This document shows positions 1 to 7,445 of a stretch of DNA of 37,673 bases, one piece after another. The notes under the pieces were generated by a model, which had not been told where the DNA came from, did not search any database, and worked only from the letters and a program-made list of their open reading frames with translations. Position 1 is the stretch's first letter, and the number at the start of each line of letters is the position of its first letter. Origin of the DNA: Desulfobulbus sp. (GTDB lineage: Bacteria > Desulfobacterota > Desulfobulbia > Desulfobulbales > Desulfobulbaceae). The DNA lies in assembly GCF_030824455.1 (NCBI RefSeq), contig NZ_JAVBXR010000080.1:1-37673 (forward strand), in the 5' to 3' direction. A program made the translations under genes and the position numbers.

Positions 1-1086
1 GTGGGCTGGTGGGTGGGTCAGCCGTTGACCGGGGCCACCAATGTCCGCCAATCGGCCGAGGCCAAATTCCGCGCCGGGCTGGTGGAGGCGCAGGAAAACA
101 GCCAAGCCATCGCCCTGATCCATGCCGAGGGGTGCGAGCGGCATCAATTCCGCACCCTGTTCTGCAAGATACAAAAGGTGTGGAACGAGCAAACCAAGGC
201 CTGGCGCAATATTGTGATGTTCGGCACCGGCTATTCCACCCTGTCGATGGCCTTTCCGGTTTTGGTGGTCGCGCCCCGCTACATTCTGGGCAAGATCACC
301 CTGGGCGACCTGATGCAGTCCGCCCAGTCCTTTCAGCACATGACCGGCGCCCTTTCCTGGCCGGTCAACAACCTGGGCGGGATCGCCGAATGGCGCGCCT
401 CGGTGGAGCGCGTTCTCAGCCTGCTGAAGACGCTGGAAACCTTAGACGAGGAACTCGCCCAACCCGACCATTGGATTCAGGTGAAGTGTTCCGATCGGCC
501 GGTGCTGGCCTTCCGCGATCTGAGCATCGCCAAATACGAAGGCCCGGTGCTGGCGAAGAACCTCAATATGGAGATTGCCCCGGGCGAGCATGTGCTGATC
601 ACCGGCAACGCCTTCACCGGGGCCAAACTGTTTCGCGCCATTGCCGGGATTCGGCCCTGGGGCAGCGGCGTCATCGAACTGCCCAGCCAAGGCCGGCTGT
701 TCTTCATGCCGCCCCGGCCGCATCTGCCCACGGGTTCGCTGCGCAACGCCATCTGCTACCCCTCCTCCCGCCGGGTGTTTACCCTGGAACAGATCAACGA
801 CGCGCTGCGCATGGCCGGCCTGGAGCATCTGATCGAACAGCTTGATCAGGAAGACAACTGGCTCCACTCCTTGACCCGGGAAGAGCAACAACGGTTGGGC
901 ATGGTGCGGTTGCTGCTCAACCGGCCCCAGTGGATTTTCCTCCAGGAGGCCTTTGACTCGTTGAAACCCGAAGACGAGGAACGGATGCTGCGGCTGATCT
1001 GCGAGCAGCTCCCTGACTCGACCCTGATCACCATTACCCATATGGCCAACGGCGAATCGTTCTATTCACGCCGTTTGGCCCTGTAA
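1..1086 (+). CDS. SbmA/YddA-like ABC transporter, C-terminal part, degenerate ATPase (partial)
   Basis: The frame is open from the first base, so the N-terminus and first membrane helices lie outside the window. Residues 1-150 resemble the membrane domain of the SbmA/BacA-YddA class (ABC_membrane_2), with typical segments such as APRYILGKITLGDLMQ and GALSWPVNN. Residues 165-361 have the layout of a nucleotide-binding domain, but its motifs are broken. The Walker A region reads GNAFTGAKL (about 202-210) instead of GxxGxGKS. The signature region is LTREEQQRL (about 291). The Walker B Asp is replaced by Gln in WIFLQEAF (about 311-318). A THM near the end fits the H-loop. The protein may not hydrolyse ATP; a non-canonical exporter or a decaying gene are both possible. 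It is followed 25 bases later by a GH5 gene on the same strand. Confidence 0.8.
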   Translation: MGWWVGQPLTGATNVRQSAEAKFRAGLVEAQENSQAIALIHAEGCERHQFRTLFCKIQKVWNEQTKAWRNIVMFGTGYSTLSMAFPVLVVAPRYILGKITLGDLMQSAQSFQHMTGALSWPVNNLGGIAEWRASVERVLSLLKTLETLDEELAQPDHWIQVKCSDRPVLAFRDLSIAKYEGPVLAKNLNMEIAPGEHVLITGNAFTGAKLFRAIAGIRPWGSGVIELPSQGRLFFMPPRPHLPTGSLRNAICYPSSRRVFTLEQINDALRMAGLEHLIEQLDQEDNWLHSLTREEQQRLGMVRLLLNRPQWIFLQEAFDSLKPEDEERMLRLICEQLPDSTLITITHMANGESFYSRRLAL

Positions 1087-1111
1087 AAACCCACACTTCA
1101 GGAGATCCTCG

Positions 1112-2296
1112 ATGACGACCCCAACAATGCGTGAACACGGCGGCCCACTGTACGGCGACAAACTGCGCGGCGTCAATCTCGGCGGCTGGCTGGTGTTGGA
1201 GAAGTGGATCACGCCCAGCCTGTTTGAAGGTCTGCAGGCCACCGACGAAACCGCCTACTGCGTCGAGTTGGGCGAGGCCGAGGCCACCCGGCGGCTGCAT
1301 CGCCACTGGAACACCTTTATCACCCGCGACGACTTTGCCTGGCTGCAACGCGCCGGGATCAACGCGGTGCGCCTGCCCGTCGGTCACTGGCTGTTCGGCA
1401 AGGACTATCCCTATCACCCCAGCTACAAGGAGATCCAACATCCCTTTGTGGTCGGGGGGATCGAAATCGTCGACAAGGTGTTCGAGTGGGCCTCGGAGTT
1501 CGGCCTGCGGGTGCTCCTGGACCTCCACGCCGCGCCGGGCTGCCAGAACGGCTTTGACAACGGCGGCATCCTGGGGGTGTGCGAATGGCACACCAAGGAG
1601 GAGTACATCGAACACACCCTGAACGTGCTGGAGCGGCTGGCCGAGCGCTACAAGGATCACCCGGCGCTGCACGGCGTCCAGGCGCTCAACGAGCCGAGCT
1701 GGGACATCCCCACCGACCTGCTCAAGCGGTTCACCCTGGAGGCCTACCACCGCATCCGCCGCCATTGTCCGCCCGAACGGGCGACGGTGGTGTTCCACGA
1801 CGGCTTCCGCAGCTTCCGGGAGTATGCGGGGTTTCTCCAGGAGCCGGAATTCCGCAACGTGGCCATCGACATCCACCGCTATCAATGCTTTGCGCGCGAC
1901 GACATCGACATGGACATCTTCGGCCATATCCGCAAGAGCGCCGTGGACCTGCGCGACGAGGCGGACGAGATCATTCGCGATTCGGGCTATCAGGTCTATT
2001 GCGGCGAATGGAGTTTGGGGCTCGATTTGAAGGTGGTGTCGCTGTGGGCGGAGGGGCCGTTCAACCATGCCCTGGACGCCATGGACGAATTCCAGATGTC
2101 GGCGGCGTTTCGCGGCTACGCCTCGGCCCAGGTGCTGACCTTTGAGAAATACGCCGGCTGGTTCTTCTGGACCTATCGCACCGAAACCACCCCGGAGTGG
2201 AGCTATCGCAACTGCGTGGACCAGGATTTTTTCCCGGATCTGAGCCGCAAGGAGCAGATGGCGGGCATCCGCAAAATGCTGGATCGGGCAAAATAA
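1112..2296 (+). CDS. Glycoside hydrolase family 5, exo-beta-1,3-glucanase-like
   Basis: This 394-aa protein opens with GVNLGGWLVLEKW, a hallmark of GH5 enzymes of the exo-beta-1,3-glucanase type. The predicted acid/base Glu is E194 in ALNEPS, and the predicted nucleophile is E299 in YCGEWS; HWLFG and LDLHAAPG are further GH5 landmarks. No signal peptide is visible, so it is probably cytoplasmic, unlike the secreted fungal enzymes. The start is supported by an AGGAG stretch just upstream of the ATG at 1112. It lies 25 bases after the ABC gene and about 30 bases before the EEP gene, so the three probably form one operon. The exact glucan or glucoside substrate cannot be told from sequence. Confidence 0.85.
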   Translation: MTTPTMREHGGPLYGDKLRGVNLGGWLVLEKWITPSLFEGLQATDETAYCVELGEAEATRRLHRHWNTFITRDDFAWLQRAGINAVRLPVGHWLFGKDYPYHPSYKEIQHPFVVGGIEIVDKVFEWASEFGLRVLLDLHAAPGCQNGFDNGGILGVCEWHTKEEYIEHTLNVLERLAERYKDHPALHGVQALNEPSWDIPTDLLKRFTLEAYHRIRRHCPPERATVVFHDGFRSFREYAGFLQEPEFRNVAIDIHRYQCFARDDIDMDIFGHIRKSAVDLRDEADEIIRDSGYQVYCGEWSLGLDLKVVSLWAEGPFNHALDAMDEFQMSAAFRGYASAQVLTFEKYAGWFFWTYRTETTPEWSYRNCVDQDFFPDLSRKEQMAGIRKMLDRAK

Positions 2297-2326
2297 CAGG
2301 CGGCATGGCCGCAGGAGAACCGAGCC

Positions 2327-3106
2327 ATGATCAAGGTGATGAGCTTTAACATCCGCTATGGCCTAGCCGACGACGGGGAAAATCACTGGAACCATCGCAA
2401 AGGGTTGGCCCTGGCGCGAATCCAGGCCTTTGCGCCTGACCTGCTCGGTCTCCAGGAATGCCGCGACGACGCCCAGGCGGATTTTGTCCGCTTGGCCCTG
2501 CCGGACTACCATTTCTTTGGCGTCCATCGGGGGGGGCCGGGCGACACCGGATTGGAAATGGCCCCCCTGCTGTTTCGCCGCGCGGCATTCACCCTGCTCG
2601 ACTGCGGCTGCTTCTGGCTGAGCGAAACCCCGGAAATCCCCGGCAGCATCAGTTGGGACAGCGCCTATCCGCGCACCGTGAGCTGGGCACGGCTCGCCTG
2701 CCGGACAACGGGCTCGGCGCTGACCTACGTCAACACCCATTTTGATTACCAACCAGCGGCCGTCGACGGCGACGCCGACTGCCTGCGGCAATGGCTCGAT
2801 CAGCGGGGCAAAGCAACCCCGCTGATCGTCACCGCCGACTTCAACGCTAACAAGCAATCCAACGCCTACCGCCTCCTGACCGGCGACGGCGCCTTAATTG
2901 ACGCCTATTGCCAGGCACATCCGCACCAAGCGGACGCCCCCACCTTCCACGGCTTTGGCCGCCCCGAGGAGCCGACGGACATCGACTGGATCCTGGTTTC
3001 GCCGCATTTCCGGGTTCTGGATGCGCAGATTGATCGTTTTCGCCAAGGGAACCTCTTCCCCTCGGACCATTACCCAATAACCGCCGTGCTCGACTGGAAG
3101 GCATAA
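2327..3106 (+). CDS. Endonuclease/exonuclease/phosphatase (EEP) family hydrolase
   Basis: This 259-aa protein has the full set of EEP (Exo_endo_phos) active-site motifs: MSFNIR (N8), LQE (E44), NTHFD (H138, D140), TADFNA (D171, N173), DIDWIL and SDHYP (D247, H248). The family cleaves phosphodiester bonds in a metal-dependent way; members act on DNA, RNA, sphingomyelin, inositol phosphates or other small molecules. No signal peptide is seen. A GGAG-type ribosome site precedes the ATG. It is the last gene of the probable operon with the GH5 and ABC genes and is followed by a strong hairpin. The substrate is unknown. Confidence 0.85.
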   Translation: MIKVMSFNIRYGLADDGENHWNHRKGLALARIQAFAPDLLGLQECRDDAQADFVRLALPDYHFFGVHRGGPGDTGLEMAPLLFRRAAFTLLDCGCFWLSETPEIPGSISWDSAYPRTVSWARLACRTTGSALTYVNTHFDYQPAAVDGDADCLRQWLDQRGKATPLIVTADFNANKQSNAYRLLTGDGALIDAYCQAHPHQADAPTFHGFGRPEEPTDIDWILVSPHFRVLDAQIDRFRQGNLFPSDHYPITAVLDWKA

Positions 3107-3117
3107 AAAAGCATGCG

Positions 3118-3147
3118 AAATGCCCCACGGCCATGCCGGGGGCATTT
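3118..3147. terminator. Hairpin between convergent genes
   Basis: AAATGCCCC pairs with GGGGCATTT around an inner CGGC-CAT-GCCG stem. It lies 12 bases after the EEP stop codon and between convergent genes, so it may terminate in both directions. No clear T-run follows on the plus strand. Confidence 0.5.
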
Positions 3148-3235
3148 CAAGGGAATCAATCGCTTGCCACAACATCGTGCGCTTCAACGAAAGCCAGCAC
3201 CCAACTATTTGTTTTACTGATCAATTAAAAGGCGT

Positions 3236-4156
3236 TCACACTTTGAATTCTCCAGTGTTAATCCACTCGTTTTTCAGCAGCGACCACCAGTCGACAGCCA
3301 ATCCTTTCAGGACATACTCAAAAGGCAGCCAGCCATAACCGCCGCTTCCCCATCCTGTTCCCCAAGAGTTTCTGATCAACAAGGCGCCGGTGGTTTCCTT
3401 TGCATTATAAGCGGTGTTTTTAATCTTGATGCTGTCGTCGAAACCAACCGCGACAACGGCATGACCGCCGACAATTTTCTCGCCAGAGGTCGGAAATGGA
3501 ATTTTTCCTGCGTTTGCCGACGCCTGAGTATACGAACTGTAGACGGTAAACCCAAACATGGAGGGAAGTCCTGCGGAAAGGTAGGTTTTGATCTGATTGA
3601 GCAACGCGTCCCTGGCAACTCCAGGCGGGTCAAGCCGATAATAGCTGATGGCCTGATAATTTTGGGCAAAGGCGTAGCAGAACGCTGAGGGCTCCTTGTC
3701 AAAATCAGCGACCACATATTGCCAATATTCTTCGGGCGGCACGCCAAAGAGCGCCAAGGCGCCCATGGTTGAGCGCAGAAAAGCGCCGGTGTCCCCGGTG
3801 GCTTTCATCATGTTGCGCGTGGTTTTATACAAAAAGAGCCGGGAGGCATCGATATGTTTGCCAAAGGCTCTTCTTTCAAAGTACTCGACTATCCCAACGC
3901 CGGCGTTGGCCGTGCAGGAACCAAGCGAACCCTGGTTCTCAATGGGAGAACACCAGGGCCTTAAATCAACCGCCGCCGGCAGGGTTGCGCCGGTCGACTT
4001 CGTCACTCCAGTTTTGGCAAGCATAGCCTTGACGGAATCTTTTTGCCCCAAGGCCTTGCGGCTTGACGCCACTTCATCGTGTTTCACGGTGTAATCCCTG
4101 AAATCAGGATAATCCGGCAACCATCCCATGTGCATCTGTCCACTTGTGTGTTCCAT
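3236..4156 (-). CDS. Papain-like (C1 family) cysteine protease
   Basis: This 306-aa protein carries the C1 peptidase triad: Cys81 in ENQGSLGSC (with oxyanion-hole Gln75), His232 in GGHAVVAVGF and Asn263 in RNSWGTGWG. The N-terminal ~60 residues before DLRPWCSP could be a short propeptide-like extension; no signal peptide is visible, so the enzyme may be cytosolic. The start at 4156 is preceded by GAGGTGAG. It is convergent with the EEP gene and monocistronic. Stand-alone bacterial C1 peptidases of this sort occur in many environmental bacteria, often with unknown targets. Nothing nearby points to a substrate. Confidence 0.88.
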   Translation of the reverse strand: MEHTSGQMHMGWLPDYPDFRDYTVKHDEVASSRKALGQKDSVKAMLAKTGVTKSTGATLPAAVDLRPWCSPIENQGSLGSCTANAGVGIVEYFERRAFGKHIDASRLFLYKTTRNMMKATGDTGAFLRSTMGALALFGVPPEEYWQYVVADFDKEPSAFCYAFAQNYQAISYYRLDPPGVARDALLNQIKTYLSAGLPSMFGFTVYSSYTQASANAGKIPFPTSGEKIVGGHAVVAVGFDDSIKIKNTAYNAKETTGALLIRNSWGTGWGSGGYGWLPFEYVLKGLAVDWWSLLKNEWINTGEFKV

Positions 4157-4757
4157 AGCGTCTCACCTCGATTTGGCTCAGGTTATCCGATTGCCTCTTG
4201 GAAAATGATATCACTTTCCAGTGCAGAACCATCCTATCAGGGTGTATTAACCCTGATTATTGACGCCAACACAATAAGTTAAAAACGAATATATTCTGTA
4301 TAGGCAATGTATCAACCCCATGGGTGTCAGCGGCCACTCTGCTAGGGGAATGGGCTGGCAAGAGCACTGCAATAACGACGAGGAAACCTTGCAACCATCC
4401 GGTGTGCGCACATTGCCGCTCAGTCTCCGTGCTGACCGACAATGGCACGCTCCATCCCGAGGGCCTCGGTCGACGGCTGTTCTTTTTTGTCATACATGCG
4501 TCCAAAATGTCGCTCATTGTTGGACAAAATTGCTCAGCGAAAAACGTCACCCAGCTATTGGCAAAGATCAACAACCACATAACACTTTGTTTTTTAATGT
4601 TATTTACATTTCAACGCTTCATTGGCCCTCCGTTTGCTAAATATCAGATAGAGAATCTCCAGGCGCGTCGCCGCAGGCTCGGGGTCATGCAACCACCCTG
4701 CAGAAACGACAATCCACTTCCTGGAGCATCGTATTTGCTGTTATGAGCGTTTGAGTC

Positions 4758-4780
4758 GCGCACCGAGTGCGCATTTTTTT
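4758..4780 (+). terminator. Rho-independent terminator without an upstream gene
   Basis: GCGCAC and GTGCGC form a 6-bp stem with a CGA loop, followed by A and seven T residues. It ends 8 bases before the ModE-like operator of the next gene, so it would insulate that promoter from upstream transcription, or end an unannotated RNA. Confidence 0.65.
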
Positions 4781-4787
4781 CACCGCA

Positions 4788-4810
4788 CGTTATTCTACTT
4801 TTGAATAGCG
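4788..4810 (+). promoter_or_regulatory. ModE-like operator, winged-helix gene
   Basis: Inverted half-sites CGTTAT and ATAGCG are separated by 11 bases. The operator ends 19 bases before the start codon, immediately upstream of the ribosome site. TATTCT inside the left half-site could be the -10 element, so bound repressor would block RNA polymerase. Confidence 0.7.
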
Positions 4811-4829
4811 AGTCAAAGGAGAAACGGTT

Positions 4830-5174
4830 ATGAAAAAGGCGTGTATGATTCCACCGGACTGCTGCGTGATCATCGAAATGGAGCAAGGCGCTTCCCTGGG
4901 ATACCGAAAAGCGGTTCTTCTGAACGAAATTGAAGCGTTAGGTTCGCTGACCAAGGCGGCCAAGGTGTCGAAAATCGACCGCCAACATGCCCGCGACCTG
5001 ATTCTGGAGATGAACAGCGTCTTCTCGCAGCCCCTGGTTGATTTCCAGGGCAATTCCCAAAACGCCGACCATGTGGAGTTAACAGCAAAAGGGGCGCGCA
5101 CGGTCAAATCGTATTGGCAACGATTTGAGCCGGTCTGGCTCTCAATTATCGAGGAACGGGCGCGGCACTACTGA
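4830..5174 (+). CDS. Stand-alone ModE N-terminal-type winged-helix regulator
   Basis: This 114-aa protein matches the LysR/ModE-type winged-helix N-terminal domain (ModE_N). Residues about 28-62 form the helix-turn-helix (LLNEIEALGSLTKAAKVSKI), and the wing follows (VELTAKGARTV). It has no molybdate-binding Mop/TOBE domain, unlike the full-length ModE at 17391-18209. A Mop-only gene lies convergently 168 bases away, so this pair may be a split ModE. An AAAGGAG ribosome site precedes the ATG, and a ModE-like operator directly abuts it, which implies auto- or cross-regulation. It likely controls Mo/W genes, but how it senses oxyanion without a Mop domain is open. Confidence 0.8.
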   Translation: MKKACMIPPDCCVIIEMEQGASLGYRKAVLLNEIEALGSLTKAAKVSKIDRQHARDLILEMNSVFSQPLVDFQGNSQNADHVELTAKGARTVKSYWQRFEPVWLSIIEERARHY

Positions 5175-5215
5175 GCGTGGGAACAAGGCGGGGAAAACAT
5201 CCGAAGGTGAGACAT

Positions 5216-5257
5216 CGCCCCCTTCGTTATTCGTTTAACAAACAACGAAGGGCGGCG
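5216..5257. terminator. Hairpin between convergent winged-helix and molbindin genes
   Basis: A stem of CGCCCCCTTCGTT against AACGAAGGGCGGCG (nearly perfect) closes a 15-base loop between two convergent genes, fitting a bidirectional terminator. Its centre (5225-5247) also reads CGTTAT-N11-ACAACG, one mismatch from the ModE-like operators; an operator at this place would have no gene to control, so the terminator role is preferred. Confidence 0.5.
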
Positions 5258-5341
5258 ACAGCGCGGGGATGAACAGTGTCGGCGTTCGTTGCTCTCCTGG
5301 CCGGTTCACAGAGGCAGGGGCGCAGCAAACACCGGAGACGC

Positions 5342-5548
5342 TCAAGCGTCGATCATTACGCTGGTGGCCTTAATGACAACCCCGACGTCTTTGCCGACGG
5401 CCAAAGCCAAGCGCTCCACCGAACTGGTGGTGATGGCGGCAACAACATTGACCCCCGGGGCGACTTCGAGAGTAACCTCAGCCATGACCATGCCTTTTTT
5501 GATGTCAACGACTTTGCCTTTCAATTGGTTTCTTGCGCTTAATGCCAT
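5342..5548 (-). CDS. Molbindin (single Mop/TOBE domain protein)
   Basis: The start codon at 5548 is chosen because GGAGG lies just upstream (in the run ATTTTGGAGGTTCACC) and the protein then begins MALSARNQLKG, the usual Mop start. The 68-aa product is one Mop domain of the molbindin family, with typical SARNQLKG and TSSVERLAL motifs. Such proteins oligomerise and bind molybdate or tungstate in the cytoplasm, acting as buffer or store. A ModE-like operator lies about 100 bases upstream (5649-5671). With the convergent HTH-only gene it resembles a ModE split into separate DNA-binding and oxyanion-binding proteins. Confidence 0.92.
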   Translation of the reverse strand: MALSARNQLKGKVVDIKKGMVMAEVTLEVAPGVNVVAAITTSSVERLALAVGKDVGVVIKATSVMIDA

Positions 5549-5648
5549 GGTGAACCTCCAAAATAAAATTGCAGTGATGGGACAGCAAGCAGATGCCGCC
5601 CCGTGTGTCTCTATAGTCGCACCAGACAGGCGGCATGTCAAGCCAACT

Positions 5649-5671
5649 GGTTATTTTAATTAATAATAACG
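5649..5671 (-). promoter_or_regulatory. ModE-like operator, molbindin gene
   Basis: Read on the minus strand: CGTTAT, 11 bases, ATAACC; one mismatch from a perfect inverted repeat. It lies about 100 bases upstream of the molbindin start. Confidence 0.6.
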
Positions 5672-5814
5672 GGGACCACCATGCAGCCTGGCAAATAGTT
5701 AGCGGAAACCCACCAGTTCATTATTTGCTGGTTTCATTGTATTTTATCGAGGCATTTACAGAGAAAAAATCTCCCCGTCATTTAATTTATTTTTTAGAAA
5801 AATATTTTGCAATC

Positions 5815-5837
5815 CGTTGTTCTAATTTTGCATATCG
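5815..5837 (+). promoter_or_regulatory. Possible ModE-like operator, trmO
   Basis: CGTTGT, 11 bases, ATATCG: a degenerate version of the operator, 78 bases before trmO. Its spacing fits the family but both half-sites deviate from the strongest sites. Confidence 0.4.
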
Positions 5838-5915
5838 AAGGGACAGGAGCGCACCGCAATCCTCATCAAAACCATGCAAATGAACAGATAAAATCTTCAA
5901 CATGAGAATAAAACC

Positions 5916-6398
5916 ATGAATATAGCATACACCCCCATCGGATTTTTCAAGACGCCGTTCACTGAAATCAAAGGAATGCCCATTCAGCCCATCGGCGGTC
6001 ATGGCGTGGAAGGAACCATTGACGTTTTGCCTGAATACAGTGAGGGCTTGAAGGATCTGGAAGGGTTCTCCCACGTGTACGTGCTCTATCATCTGCACGA
6101 AATCGTGGGGTTTGACCTCATGGTCAAACCCTTTCTCGACACCGACCGCCACGGCATATTTGCCACCCGCTCGCCCAAACGCCCCAACCCCATCGGCCTC
6201 TCGGTCATGCGGCTCAAGGGCGTGTCCGGCAACACGGTACAGCTTGAATGCATTGACGTGCTGAACAACACCCCGGTGATCGACATCAAACCCTATGTGG
6301 CTGATTTTGATCGCTGCAACGCCGACCGGTTCGGCTGGTTCGAGGGAAAATCGGCCAATGCCGTGCATCATCGCAGCGACGAACGATTTGCCGCCTAG
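5916..6398 (+). CDS. trmO: TrmO/TsaA-like tRNA (t6A37-N6) methyltransferase
   Basis: This 160-aa protein belongs to the TrmO (YaeB/TsaA, UPF0066) family, which uses SAM to methylate N6 of t6A37 in tRNA. Hallmarks are IGFFKTPF at the N-terminus, FSHVYVLYHLH, and the SAM-site motif ATRSPKRPNPIGLS (about residues 84-97), then DVLNNTPVIDIKPY. It is a single-domain form, shorter than E. coli TrmO (about 235 aa). Single-domain family members can have roles other than tRNA modification. Its position beside molbindin, with a possible ModE-like site, hints at a link to molybdenum, but that is inference. Confidence 0.88.
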   Translation: MNIAYTPIGFFKTPFTEIKGMPIQPIGGHGVEGTIDVLPEYSEGLKDLEGFSHVYVLYHLHEIVGFDLMVKPFLDTDRHGIFATRSPKRPNPIGLSVMRLKGVSGNTVQLECIDVLNNTPVIDIKPYVADFDRCNADRFGWFEGKSANAVHHRSDERFAA

Positions 6399-6458
6399 AT
6401 TTGCCGCATAACCGATGCTCGAACGCTTCCCTTTCCCTGGCGACAAGGAGACCCTGAA

Positions 6459-6665
6459 ATGATGATTGCTGTTTTGCTGTGCCTGATTGCCTGCTACCTG
6501 ATCGAGGTTGTCTGCGGCTCTTCGCTTGCAACCTTTAACGCGGAGATTGGCTGCGAAGCAGATTTCGGCGAAGCGACCCAACTGACCAACAGACAATTTT
6601 TCCTGCAATTCCTGCCGATTATTTTTTGCAGCGCCGGATTGCTAACCCTGCTGGCGCGACTCTAG
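6459..6665 (+). CDS. Small two-helix membrane protein, unknown function
   Basis: The 68-aa product has a hydrophobic N-terminal helix (about residues 2-20) and a C-terminal one (about 48-67, LQFLPIIFCSAGLLTLLARL), joined by a polar, acidic loop with TNRQFF. An ACAAGGAG ribosome site 8 bases upstream of the ATG supports expression. It lies between trmO and the alpha/beta hydrolase on the same strand, so it may be in that operon. No family was recognised. Two-helix proteins of this size often assist membrane complexes, but nothing here names a partner. Confidence 0.6.
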   Translation: MMIAVLLCLIACYLIEVVCGSSLATFNAEIGCEADFGEATQLTNRQFFLQFLPIIFCSAGLLTLLARL

Positions 6666-6731
6666 CCAAGCGCTATCGCACGCTTGCACTGACTGAACCT
6701 GACTGAACATTTCCTGACGGAGGATTGAACA

Positions 6732-7445
6732 ATGGCAACCCTGTTACTGACCCACGGCGCCTTCCAGGGCGGATGGGTCTGGCAAAAGACGGCGCTCCTG
6801 CTGCGCGCCCGGGGACATGCGGTCCACGCCCCCACCCTGTCCGGCTGCGGCTATCTCGCCCGGACCGTTCGCCCGGAAGACGACCTGAACGGCTCCATCC
6901 AGGACATGACTAACTATCTGGACATGGAGGATCTCAAGGATGTGGTGATCGTTGGCCACAGCTTCTCCGGCCTGATCTGCGGCGCCCTGATGATGCAATG
7001 TCCCGCGCGCATCCGTCAGGCTATCTTTGTCGATGCGGCCATCCCCCAGTCCAACCGTAGTTTTGTTGAAATAGCCGGCGAGCAGTTCAGCCAGATGTTG
7101 CAGATGCATCGCCTGGAAAACGATCTGGTCCGCCCCTGGCCGGCCAAGGTGTTTGGCGTGGCCGAACCGGAGGCGACCTGGTTTGAGGCGCGTCTTCGCC
7201 CGTTTCCTTACCGGGCCTTTCACACCCCTTTTCCCGGCGTCTTTGATCCGGCCAAGACGCCCACCAGCCACATCGCCTGCCTTCAGACCATGAGTCCTTT
7301 TATCCGCGAAATGGCGGAAAAAGCCCGGGCCTTTTCCTGGCCAACCTACGAACTCGATTCCGGTCACTGTCCAATGATCACCTGCCCGGAACAACTGGTC
7401 GAGATCATGGACGCAATCCTGCAATCAGGCGCCACAAACACGTGA
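6732..7445 (+). CDS. Alpha/beta hydrolase (esterase-like)
   Basis: This 237-aa protein has the alpha/beta hydrolase fold of the salicylate-esterase/hydroxynitrile-lyase-like group: LTHGAFQGGWVW near the N-terminus (oxyanion hole), the nucleophile elbow VGHSFSG with Ser77, and the catalytic His212 in LDSGHCPM. No signal peptide is seen. GGAGG lies 7 bases before the ATG. Its stop overlaps the start of the ABC ATPase gene (TGATG), so the two are translationally coupled. Why an esterase is coupled to an oxyanion transporter is not evident; it might act on an organic ligand that accompanies the metal, which is speculation. Confidence 0.85.
   Translation: MATLLLTHGAFQGGWVWQKTALLLRARGHAVHAPTLSGCGYLARTVRPEDDLNGSIQDMTNYLDMEDLKDVVIVGHSFSGLICGALMMQCPARIRQAIFVDAAIPQSNRSFVEIAGEQFSQMLQMHRLENDLVRPWPAKVFGVAEPEATWFEARLRPFPYRAFHTPFPGVFDPAKTPTSHIACLQTMSPFIREMAEKARAFSWPTYELDSGHCPMITCPEQLVEIMDAILQSGATNT

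Larger units (their letters stand above)
4157..4829. other. 670-base intergenic region without a convincing gene
   Basis: Short open frames exist on both strands, but their translations have no family-like composition and no good ribosome sites. The right end holds a Rho-independent terminator (4758-4780) and a ModE-like operator (4788-4810). Because the terminator points rightwards and no gene lies upstream on that strand, a small RNA or leader transcript could come from here. Confidence 0.5.
5549..5915. promoter_or_regulatory. Divergent regulatory region, molbindin / trmO
   Basis: This 367-base AT-rich gap separates the leftward molbindin gene from rightward trmO. It holds two ModE-like inverted repeats (5649-5671 and a weaker one at 5815-5837), each placed for one gene. 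No credible coding frame is present. Confidence 0.6.

Noticed and set aside
1034..2068. 344-codon open frame on the minus strand opposite the GH5 gene
   Set aside because: High GC makes long shadow frames; the plus-strand GH5 protein has full catalytic motifs, and the shadow has no family signature.
4324..4746. 140-codon frame in the 4.2-4.8 kb gap
   Set aside because: No ribosome site, no recognisable fold or composition of a real protein.
4157..4787. Molybdenum-cofactor riboswitch before the winged-helix gene
   Set aside because: The terminator precedes the promoter-like operator rather than lying between leader and gene, and I could not recognise the riboswitch core.
5225..5247. ModE-like operator inside the 5216-5257 hairpin
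   Set aside because: It lies downstream of both convergent genes and is better explained as part of a terminator stem-loop.
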